Notes under the pieces: generated by a model | What the model saw: the letters and a program-made list of their open reading frames with translations, nothing else | What the model was told of the DNA's origin: nothing | Databases searched by the model: none | In this document: in pieces, positions 1 through 3,813 of the stretch | Layout: each line of letters opens with the position of its first letter | Position numbering within the stretch: position 1 is the stretch's first letter | Position numbers and translations under genes: made by a program | Assembly: GCA_019243075.1 (NCBI GenBank) | Contig: JAFAUV010000290.1 | Span: forward strand, 1 to 5,702 | Source of the DNA: Bradyrhizobium sp. | Lineage (GTDB): Bacteria > Pseudomonadota > Alphaproteobacteria > Rhizobiales > Xanthobacteraceae | Direction: 5' to 3' | DNA: 5,702 nucleotides

Positions 1-989
1 CATTTCCAGAAGATTTCGGTCGAGGCCTGCCGCTGTGCGCGCGTCACACCCTCGACGCTTACGACGTCTGCCGCGAGCCCGTGGCCGTAGCCGCCGCGAA
101 GACTGCCGCCGTGATAGGACCTGTTATTGGCCGCCTTCAGCCCGCTCGCGATCGACTGGCGATAGTCGTCGCGGAACGCGCTGGTGATGCCGGGCGACAG
201 GCCGGCTTGCTCGGCCGCATGAAGCATGCGGAAGAGCCGCAGCTTGAAATCGCGATCCACGCCGCCGATCACGTAATCCATCATGGACATGCCGACCTTG
301 CCGGCAGCTTTCGGGTCCTTCCATGAAAAGTCCTCATCGACCACCGTCGAATAGGTCTTCGTGATCGTCACCAGCTTGCCCTTTCGCTTGACCGTCACCT
401 TCCTCCGCTCTTCCTCCTTGGCGGAATCTTCCTTGGGCGTACGCTGGTAGAGCGCCCACAGATAACGGTCGACACAGGCATCCACGACGTAGCATTCGTC
501 GAGATTGGCGACGCCGTCGAGGGATTGGTTGGCGTCGCCGGAATTGGGAACGGCGGTGGCCGCTGTGGCTGCTTGCGTGCTTGCGGGCTCGCTCGGCGTC
601 TCCCGCGGCAACGTCTCGGACGGATCCGACAGCGACGAGGTGACGATCGACTCCGCCTCTTGCGGGGGCGCCGCGGCGCCGCCAGCCGCTTCCTGAGCAC
701 CTTCCTTGGATTCGGCGGTTGTTTCCGTTACCGCCGCGCTGGCCGTGACGGCGTCGGCCGGAGAGGGCAGCGCGTTGCTCAACTCGGCATCGGCCGACAC
801 AACCGGCTGCTGTTCTTTGGCAGCTCGCACATCGGCGGCAAGAGCAGGCGCGAGACGATCGACGATCGGCGCTGCCTTTGTGTACTCGGTTGCGGCAGAA
901 CCGAAGGCAACGAGCCATGCAAGAACGGAAGCTGGAATAGCTGCCTCTCGGCACAATGCTGCCAGCGTCGCCAGTCGTGGATTCATCAT
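1..989 (-). CDS. Exported protein with M15-peptidase-like C-terminal region (3' end outside window)
   Basis: An uninterrupted minus-strand frame runs from ATG at 989 to the left edge, giving 329 complete codons with no stop. GGAG lies six bases before this ATG; a second ATG follows at 986. Residues 16-33 form a hydrophobic segment after Arg5 and Arg14, consistent with a signal peptide or membrane anchor. Residues about 60-155 are a low-complexity Ala/Pro/Ser/Glu-rich linker. A globular part starts near 162 (LDECYVVDAC, Cys166 and Cys172) and includes a basic stretch at 191-211. Residues 268-309 resemble the M15 (VanY/VanX-like) metallopeptidase core: ITSAFRDDYRQ recalls the SGYRS..Q block, and SYH at 291-293 with HGLAADV at 303-309 recalls SxHxxGxAxD, but with extra residues between His293 and Asp308. 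I infer a cell-wall or periplasmic role. Catalytic activity is uncertain because the downstream zinc ligand would lie outside the window. Confidence 0.8.
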   Translation of the reverse strand, partial: MMNPRLATLAALCREAAIPASVLAWLVAFGSAATEYTKAAPIVDRLAPALAADVRAAKEQQPVVSADAELSNALPSPADAVTASAAVTETTAESKEGAQEAAGGAAAPPQEAESIVTSSLSDPSETLPRETPSEPASTQAATAATAVPNSGDANQSLDGVANLDECYVVDACVDRYLWALYQRTPKEDSAKEEERRKVTVKRKGKLVTITKTYSTVVDEDFSWKDPKAAGKVGMSMMDYVIGGVDRDFKLRLFRMLHAAEQAGLSPGITSAFRDDYRQSIASGLKAANNRSYHGGSLRGGYGHGLAADVVSVEGVTRAQRQASTEIFWK

Positions 990-1109
990 CCCGGACTCCA
1001 AGGCCGAGCCGCGCCCCCGCATCGCCAAGCGTGCCACGCGTCGATTTTTGGGATCTCGAGGCGGACTCGCAATGGGGAACGGCGACTCAGCGGCTTTTCT
1101 AAGGTGAGT

Positions 1110-1165
1110 GTTGCGCGAATGCAACGTGCGGGACTTGGCGACGGGCAATTGTGCACAAATGTGCA
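1110..1165. promoter_or_regulatory. Palindrome cluster, possible operator
   Basis: Three elements lie close together: GTTGC-N6-GCAAC at 1110-1125, the perfect 10-bp palindrome TTGTGCACAA at 1149-1158, and a repeat of TGTGCA at 1150-1155 and 1160-1165, exactly one helical turn apart. They are 121-176 bases upstream of the exported-protein start and about 90-140 bases before the plus-strand hairpin at 1252. Dyads spaced by 10 bp are typical of binding sites for dimeric repressors or activators. No regulator family can be named from the sequence, and no good -35/-10 pair was recognised nearby. Confidence 0.25.
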
Positions 1166-1251
1166 TCAATACTGAGCGGGAAGCGACACGCGCCGGCGAG
1201 CATCCCGAAGGCGTCCGTCGTAAGGCCACTGTAAGCGGCTCATGTTAAACC

Positions 1252-1346
1252 GTGCCGGTCTGCGGCGTTTCACGTTCGGCGCCGCCGGCACACACACCCA
1301 AGAAGACCTTCAGCCGCCTTGGCGCGTCGCCCGGGCGGTTTTTTTT
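1252..1346 (+). ncRNA. Candidate small RNA ending in an intrinsic terminator
   Basis: Two stable stem-loops follow each other on the plus strand. The first pairs GTGCCG (1252-1257) with CGGCAC (1286-1291), has a 4-base bulge, then pairs GCGGCG (1262-1267) with CGCCGC (1280-1285) around a 12-base loop. An unpaired AC-rich linker (about 1292-1313) follows, then the terminator hairpin and eight T residues. This is the usual architecture of a bacterial trans-acting small RNA. No protein gene on the plus strand would need this terminator. The 5' end is not defined: no clear promoter was found, so 1252 is only the start of the visible structure. It could instead be the 3' end of a longer antisense transcript. 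I do not recognise the RNA family. Confidence 0.38.
1314..1346 (+). terminator. Intrinsic (rho-independent) terminator, plus strand
   Basis: The outer stem CCGCC (1314-1318) pairs with GGCGG (1334-1338). The inner stem GGCG (1321-1324) pairs with CGCC (1328-1331) around the loop CGT. A 2x2 internal loop that may include a T-G wobble separates them. Eight consecutive T residues (1339-1346) follow directly. On the minus strand the run would be A residues before the hairpin, so the orientation is unambiguous. Confidence 0.75.
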
Positions 1347-1393
1347 CGGCACCCCGCAATTGAGAACGTCATTGAGAAAGGATGCGAGCGCTG

Positions 1394-1591
1394 TCAGCGC
1401 GACCGGGGCTTCCGCTCGCGGGCGGCTTGCCGGCCTGGATCTGCCGGGGAGCGATTGCTCGGCTCGCGCTTTGCCTGCCTGCGGTACTCTCTGGCGGCGT
1501 CGCCGAGGGTTTCCTTGAGCTGATCGTCGACCGTCTGGTCGGCGATGGTCTCGGCACGGTCTGCCTGCTTCTCGAGAGATTCCTTGCTCAT
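1394..1591 (-). CDS. Small hydrophilic protein, 65 residues, function unknown
   Basis: The product starts MSKESLEKQADRAETIADQ and is strongly helical in character. Residues 1-45 are rich in Glu, Lys, Ala and Asp, with a core around TVDDQLKETLGDAAREYRRQA (about 20-40). The tail is basic and Arg/Pro-rich (about 41-65) and probably disordered. There are no hydrophobic segments and no Cys, so it is likely cytosolic. I do not recognise a named domain. The start is supported by the composition change at Met1; the upstream bases give only a weak GAG as ribosome-binding site. A GGAAC-N17-AGTT sequence at 1600-1625 would place transcription start almost at the ATG, so it is doubtful as the promoter. 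It sits in a group of small, probably stress-related genes on the same strand. Confidence 0.65.
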   Translation of the reverse strand: MSKESLEKQADRAETIADQTVDDQLKETLGDAAREYRRQAKREPSNRSPADPGRQAARERKPRSR

Positions 1592-1715
1592 GGGGCTTCA
1601 ACTCGTTGTGGTCCGGCGCCGTTCCAGCGGACCGGCTTGTCGCGCAGCTGAACCGATGGCGGCCGGGACGGTCGGATGTGAGCTCGCGTTTTTTGGTCGC
1701 TGAGGGGAATGATGG

Positions 1716-1895
1716 TTAGCCGGGAAGCGTGTCCTGGTTGGGCTGGGGTGCCTCGGTCGGCGCGTCGGGGCTTTCGCTCTCGGCGTTCAGCTCGACTTCG
1801 GCCGCATGCCAGAACTCGATGTCCCGGCCCTCCGGACGCCCCGCCTTTTCCCAAAGCTGGTGCGCATAGTTTCGAATCTGCTCTTCGGTGGCCAT
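1716..1895 (-). CDS. DUF2934 domain small protein, 59 residues
   Basis: Residues 7-36 carry the DUF2934 pattern: IRNYAHQLWEKAGRPEGRD followed by IEFWHAAEVEL, with the hallmark Leu-Trp-Glu (14-16), Gly-Arg-Pro-Glu-Gly (19-23) and Trp29. The C-terminal 20 residues are Pro/Glu/Asp-rich and look disordered. The family is common in soil alphaproteobacteria, usually as short cytosolic proteins near stress genes; its biochemical role is not established. The start at 1895 is preferred over an in-frame ATG seven codons upstream, because GGGAG at 1906-1910 is well spaced for it and the family pattern begins just after it. The leader contains two perfect hairpins (1917-1993) and a weak EcfG-like promoter (2004-2027). 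Confidence 0.85.
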   Translation of the reverse strand: MATEEQIRNYAHQLWEKAGRPEGRDIEFWHAAEVELNAESESPDAPTEAPQPNQDTLPG

Positions 1896-1916
1896 CGGTA
1901 CGTGTCTCCCGGACAA

Positions 1917-1993
1917 GCACGGCTCCGACCCGGGCGGTTGAGGGGGGCTTCAGAGGACGGAGCCGTGCAGGCCAGCGGTGTGTGGGACTGGCC
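1917..1993 (-). other. Structured leader with two perfect hairpins before the DUF2934 gene
   Basis: Two inverted repeats are nearly adjacent. The first has perfect 11-bp arms, GCACGGCTCCG at 1917-1927 and CGGAGCCGTGC at 1958-1968, with 30 bases between. The second has perfect 6-bp arms, GGCCAG at 1970-1975 and CTGGCC at 1988-1993, with 12 bases between. A third dyad, CGGCGT (2007-2012) with ACGCCG (2031-2036), lies further upstream and overlaps the proposed promoter. The long hairpin ends 21 bases before the DUF2934 start codon and leaves its ribosome-binding site free. No T run follows on either strand, so a terminator is unlikely. Confidence 0.5.
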
Positions 1994-2003
1994 CGAAGAT
2001 TCA

Positions 2004-2027
2004 AACCGGCGTCGCTTCACAAGTTCC
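2004..2027 (-). promoter_or_regulatory. Weak EcfG-like promoter for the DUF2934 gene
   Basis: On the minus strand GGAAC (2027-2023) is followed by GGTT (2007-2004) at a spacing of 15. The consensus is GGAAC-N16/17-CGTT, so the spacing is one base short and one -10 base differs. If used, transcription would begin near 1997, just before the first leader hairpin, which fits the layout. Treat as tentative. Confidence 0.3.
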
Positions 2028-2102
2028 TTCACGCCGAAGCCTGAAGCGGGGCCGACCGGGGTACCTCCGCCCTCTGTGATCTGCCGCAATCGTGATCCTA
2101 CC

Positions 2103-2297
2103 TCAGCTCGGCTTCGCCGGGTGAAGCGTCCGCGGATGGCGGTCATGCAGCAGGCGGGCGAGGTCCTCGCGATCCGTCTCCCGTCCCTTCATCGCCGTCT
2201 CGAACAGCGCCTCCTGGATGTCGCGTGGCATGTCGCCCCAAACATCAATCGCGGCGCGTCCCAGCAACTCTGCGAAGCGTTCCTCCGGATCGGCCAT
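2103..2297 (-). CDS. Small conserved-type protein of unknown function, 64 residues
   Basis: The product begins MADPEERFAELLGRAAIDVW and continues with a helix-rich region (PRDIQEALFETAM at about 24-36, then EDLARLLHDRHPRT), ending in a short Pro/Lys tail. It is soluble and acidic in the first half, with no membrane segment. I recognise no named domain. It starts only seven bases after the stop of the DUF892 gene, so the two form an operon and probably share its stress promoter. The ATG at 2297 is chosen over one 21 codons upstream, because the upstream codons would overlap the DUF892 coding end and lack protein-like character. A weak GAGG-like ribosome site lies in the junction, so translational coupling is plausible. 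Confidence 0.78.
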   Translation of the reverse strand: MADPEERFAELLGRAAIDVWGDMPRDIQEALFETAMKGRETDREDLARLLHDRHPRTLHPAKPS

Positions 2298-2304
2298 TCG
2301 CGCC

Positions 2305-2805
2305 TCAGGCGGCCTGTCGCTGCTGATGGTCGAGATAATCCATCGTGATCTTCTCGACATTGGAGTCGATCCAGGAGGCCATGCGTTGCTCTTCCTTCAG
2401 CGACTGTTCGAGCGGGGCCTTGGCGGCCTCCACCCCCGCGGCTCCGCAAAGCGCAAGCAGCGACTTGTAGGCGGCGATTTCGAAATTCTCGAATGCCTCG
2501 TTGGCGAACGTGTTCTTCAGGATCTCGTCGCCGGCCATCGAATGCATCATCGCCTGAACGTTGGCCGCGACCGATTGGGTCGTGTCCTTCAGGCTCGAGG
2601 AGCTTTCGCCGCAGGCTTCGAGGCATTTCTCCAGCCGGCGCAATTGCTCGTTGGTCTCGGTCAGATGGGCTGAGACCTTGGACTTGACCTCGGGATATTC
2701 GTCAAGACGTTCGGACTGGCGCTCCATCAGTTCCCTTGCCTGCACTTCCATGGCGTGCGCGTTGCGCAAGCCGACGATAAACAGATCGCGGGCAGTATTG
2801 TTCAT
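2305..2805 (-). CDS. DUF892 ferritin-like protein (YciE/YciF type), 166 residues
   Basis: The length and all-helical pattern match the DUF892 family, a four-helix ferritin-like fold related to E. coli YciE/YciF. Recognisable parts are helix 1 with LRNAHAMEVQARELMERQ (13-30), helix 2 with HLTETNEQLRRLEKCLEACG (47-66), helix 3 with NEAFENFEIAAYKSLLALCG (102-121), and helix 4 with LEQSLKEEQRMASWI (132-146). Candidate metal-coordinating acids are Glu20, Glu50, Glu109 and Glu139, with His47 nearby; this is inferred from position, not demonstrated. Family members are stress-induced and cytosolic, with a proposed role in oxidative or osmotic stress, but no settled reaction. GAGGAG at 2813-2818 lies seven bases before the ATG. 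It is the first gene of an operon with the 64-residue gene, behind an EcfG-like promoter at 2853-2877. Confidence 0.93.
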   Translation of the reverse strand: MNNTARDLFIVGLRNAHAMEVQARELMERQSERLDEYPEVKSKVSAHLTETNEQLRRLEKCLEACGESSSSLKDTTQSVAANVQAMMHSMAGDEILKNTFANEAFENFEIAAYKSLLALCGAAGVEAAKAPLEQSLKEEQRMASWIDSNVEKITMDYLDHQQRQAA

Positions 2806-2822
2806 CTCTGGCTCCTCGGGTG

Positions 2823-2840
2823 GGAAGACCGCTTCCGGTC
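2823..2840 (-). other. Two overlapping, mutually exclusive hairpins in the DUF892 leader
   Basis: GGAAG (2823-2827) can pair with CTTCC (2832-2836), or GACCG (2827-2831) can pair with CGGTC (2836-2840). Each has perfect 5-bp arms and a 4-base loop, and they cannot form together. They sit just upstream of the ribosome-binding site (2813-2818). A regulatory role is only inferred, as short stems like these occur by chance in GC-rich DNA. Confidence 0.3.
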
Positions 2841-2852
2841 AGATGTTCGAAG

Positions 2853-2877
2853 AACATCGCGTGCAAACGAACGTTCC
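2853..2877 (-). promoter_or_regulatory. EcfG (general stress sigma factor) promoter upstream of DUF892 operon
   Basis: On the minus strand GGAAC (2877-2873) is separated by 16 bases from TGTT (2856-2853), one mismatch from the consensus GGAAC-N16/17-CGTT. The predicted transcription start is near 2846, leaving a 5' leader of about 40 bases. A perfect inverted repeat, ATGTTC (2843-2848) with GAACAT (2852-2857), covers the -10 element and the predicted start. DUF892 genes belong to the class of general-stress genes, which supports the call. Confidence 0.6.
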
Positions 2878-2922
2878 TACTGGCGCCGAGCGCGCATCAT
2901 CATGGGAGGAGACCAGCTTGTG

Positions 2923-2938
2923 GCTTCTGGCGAGAAGC
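2923..2938 (-). other. Compact hairpin downstream of the 72-residue gene
   Basis: GCTTCT (2923-2928) and AGAAGC (2933-2938) are perfect 6-bp arms around a 4-base loop, 16 bases after the stop codon of the 72-residue gene on the minus strand. There is no T run after it, so it is not a typical intrinsic terminator. It may stabilise the mRNA 3' end or mark a factor-dependent end. Confidence 0.3.
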
Positions 2939-2954
2939 GTCGGCATGGCATCGA

Positions 2955-3173
2955 TCAGGAAATCTCCCGAGGGAGTTTCCAGTCGGGCTGCGGATCGTAA
3001 GGCTCCTCCACCGCTTCGATGTGGTAGTGGGCGGGGAGCCGCTGAGAAGCGCCGGCTGCGTCAGCCAGCTCGAGCTCGGGAACAAGTCCCTCCGCCAGCG
3101 CGGCCTTCACGACCTCCTGCTCGGTGGGGAATGTGCCGGCGAGTTGGGTCTTGCCCTTGAACAAAGCGTACAT
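2955..3173 (-). CDS. Small soluble protein of unknown function, 72 residues, EcfG-type promoter
   Basis: The product starts MYALFKGKTQLAGTFPTEQE and ends with an acidic, aromatic tail (YHIEAVEEPYDPQPDWKLP at about 50-68). It appears to combine a short beta strand (3-14), a helix (16-29, TEQEVVKAALAEGL) and an extended C-terminus. It has no Cys, no membrane segment and no signal peptide. I recognise no named domain, though this short N-terminal style (MYALFKG) recurs in small rhizobial proteins. ATG 3173 is preferred over one 32 codons upstream, because GGGAG lies six bases before it and the upstream part would translate a hairpin and a T-rich run. A perfect EcfG promoter lies at 3268-3292. 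The leader has a terminator-like hairpin with a loop complementary to the start region. Confidence 0.82.
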   Translation of the reverse strand: MYALFKGKTQLAGTFPTEQEVVKAALAEGLVPELELADAAGASQRLPAHYHIEAVEEPYDPQPDWKLPREIS

Positions 3174-3215
3174 GACGCTCTCCCAGTTAAAACCCCGCAG
3201 GCGAGCGTCGCGGGG
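3174..3215 (-). promoter_or_regulatory. Leader RNA with terminator-like hairpin and possible pseudoknot
   Basis: Read on the minus strand, CCCCGC (3215-3210) pairs perfectly with GCGGGG (3198-3193), followed by TTTTAA. The loop is 11 bases and begins with GACGCTC (3209-3203), which is fully complementary to GAGCGTC (3180-3174), the seven bases directly before the ATG. The second pairing would touch the GGGAG ribosome site. The two pairings could coexist as an H-type pseudoknot or compete. The first loop of such a pseudoknot would have zero bases, so one pair may have to open. Confidence 0.45.
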
Positions 3216-3267
3216 CCTCGAGGCGATATTTCCGGTGGATTTTTTCCCGGGGCGTATCAGGCAAATC

Positions 3268-3292
3268 AACGACCGCTATGCGGGGGCGTTCC
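3268..3292 (-). promoter_or_regulatory. Perfect EcfG-type general stress promoter
   Basis: On the minus strand GGAAC (3292-3288), exactly 16 bases, then CGTT (3271-3268). This is a full match to the alphaproteobacterial EcfG consensus GGAAC-N16/17-CGTT, correctly oriented for the 72-residue gene. Predicted transcription starts near 3261, giving a leader of about 88 bases that contains the hairpin at 3193-3215. It lies in the intergenic region shared with the divergent DUF6894 gene. Confidence 0.78.
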
Positions 3293-3348
3293 TGTTCAAT
3301 TGGTGAGGCCGTATTGGAAACCCAGGAACAAAACTAAAGCAGGTTAAT

Positions 3349-3377
3349 TTCAGTCCTGAATCCTCTTGGAAATTCAG
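3349..3377 (+). other. Alternative hairpins in the DUF6894 leader
   Basis: CTGAA(T) at 3356-3361 can pair upstream with TTCAG (3349-3353, 2-base loop, too tight to close fully) or downstream with ATTCAG (3372-3377, 10-base loop). The larger hairpin would hold the only purine-rich ribosome-like bases (TTGGAAA, 3366-3372) in its loop, and ends eight bases before the ATG. The region is AT-richer than its surroundings. A regulatory role is speculative. Confidence 0.3.
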
Positions 3378-3385
3378 CTTGCAAC

Positions 3386-3601
3386 ATGTCCCGGTACTTC
3401 TTTCGAATCACCAATGGCAAACCGCACGACGACGAGGTCGGCGAGGAACTTCGCGACGAACGGGCCGCTTGGCTGGCCGCCAAGCGGCTCACGCGCGATA
3501 TCGAGGATACGCTCGAACCGAACGCCCACTGGAAAGTCGAAGTGAGAGATGCGGACGGGCCGATTTATTCGATTAGCATCGCCGGGCGCAAACTTCGCTA
3601 G
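3386..3601 (+). CDS. DUF6894 family small protein, 71 residues
   Basis: The sequence has the family layout: an N-terminal strand MSRYFFRITNG, an acidic turn (HDDEVGEEL at about 14-22), a helix DERAAWLAAKRLTRDIED (24-41), then WKVEVRDADGPIYSISIAG (about 49-67), the final strands of the fold. Length and motif order are those of complete members. The family is abundant in Bradyrhizobium and relatives, cytosolic, and has no established function. The ribosome site is weak: GGA lies about 15 bases before the ATG, and the start is fixed mainly by the conserved N-terminus. The gene is divergent from the 72-residue gene, with 212 bases between. No EcfG promoter was found for it on the plus strand. Confidence 0.85.
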   Translation: MSRYFFRITNGKPHDDEVGEELRDERAAWLAAKRLTRDIEDTLEPNAHWKVEVRDADGPIYSISIAGRKLR

Positions 3602-3628
3602 CCGGGTCCGGCCGCCCGTGGTCGAACG

Positions 3629-3709
3629 TTAGAGGCTGATGATGTAGGCGCTGAACGCGATCAAGAGCGCCACGCTCACAGCCAGCACCGCGATGAATAG
3701 CTTTCCCAT
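3629..3709 (-). CDS. 26-residue single-span membrane microprotein
   Basis: A short minus-strand frame, ATG at 3709 to TAA at 3631-3629, encodes Met-Gly-Lys followed by a continuous hydrophobic run (residues 4-24, Leu/Ile/Val/Ala/Phe) and a short Ser-Leu end. The only charged residue is Lys3, predicting an N-in, C-out inner-membrane helix. AGGCGGAG immediately precedes the ATG, a plausible ribosome site with AGG five bases upstream. Such tiny one-helix proteins often act as regulators or subunits of membrane complexes, but nothing here identifies a partner. It lies 104 bases downstream of the ABC-F stop on the same strand, and its end faces the DUF6894 gene. A hydrophobic frame this short could be chance, so it is a candidate. 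Confidence 0.55.
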   Translation of the reverse strand: MGKLFIAVLAVSVALLIAFSAYIISL

Positions 3710-3730
3710 CTCCGCCTAACGCGGCCGAAC

Positions 3731-3751
3731 AGGACTGGTTGCACCGGTCCT
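3731..3751 (-). other. Hairpin between the ABC-F gene and the 26-residue frame
   Basis: AGGACTGG (3731-3738) pairs with CCGGTCCT (3744-3751) over eight positions with one G-T wobble and a 5-base loop. It is 62 bases after the ABC-F stop and 21 bases before the 26-residue start. No T run follows on the minus strand, so it is at best a weak terminator of the ABC-F transcript or a leader element of the microprotein. Confidence 0.35.
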
Positions 3752-3813
3752 CGTCGCATTGAACCCGGAACAAGCGGCGAGATACGAGATCCCACAAACC
3801 CTGCGCTAAACCC

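Larger units (their letters stand above)
990..1393. other. 404-base non-coding stretch with palindromes and a plus-strand transcript end
   Basis: No convincing coding sequence was found on either strand. It is the upstream region of the exported-protein gene, which reads left, and the downstream region of the 65-residue gene, which also reads left. It contains a palindrome cluster at 1110-1165, a long hairpin at 1252-1291, a strong plus-strand terminator at 1314-1346, and an 8-base direct repeat ATTGAGAA at 1359-1366 and 1371-1378. The terminator points away from both flanking genes, so it must serve a plus-strand transcript arising inside this stretch or further left, antisense to the exported-protein gene. 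Confidence 0.7.

Noticed and set aside
334..954. Long minus-strand frame with very Arg/Gly/Ser-rich product
   Set aside because: It overlaps the exported-protein frame throughout. Its Arg-rich composition is typical of an out-of-frame reading of GC-rich coding DNA.
525..1175. Plus-strand frames opposite the exported-protein gene
   Set aside because: Antisense to a better-supported gene; low-complexity products, no ribosome site or domain recognised.
1289..1299. Short CA repeat as microsatellite
   Set aside because: Only about five units within the linker of the candidate RNA; too short to be meaningful.
1600..1625. GGAAC-N17-AGTT as EcfG promoter of the 65-residue gene
   Set aside because: The predicted transcription start would fall within about two bases of the ATG, leaving no ribosome site. 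Possible only as a leaderless mRNA.
1684..1694. T6 run on the plus strand as a terminator
   Set aside because: No adequate GC-rich stem directly precedes it, and no plus-strand gene lies upstream.
1960..2015. tRNA-like stretch with GATTCAAAC resembling a T-loop
   Set aside because: The flanking bases do not form the 5-bp T stem, and no acceptor or anticodon arm could be assembled.
1787..2146. Minus-strand frame crossing the 64-residue gene end and the structured leader
   Set aside because: It overlaps the ends of two better genes in another frame, and its Arg/Ser-rich product has no domain.
1806..2348. 180-residue plus-strand frame
   Set aside because: Antisense to the DUF2934 and 64-residue genes; reads through hairpin repeats and has no recognisable features.
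3216..3223. CCTCGAGG palindrome as operator
   Set aside because: An 8-bp palindrome in GC-rich DNA is expected by chance, and it has no partner copy.
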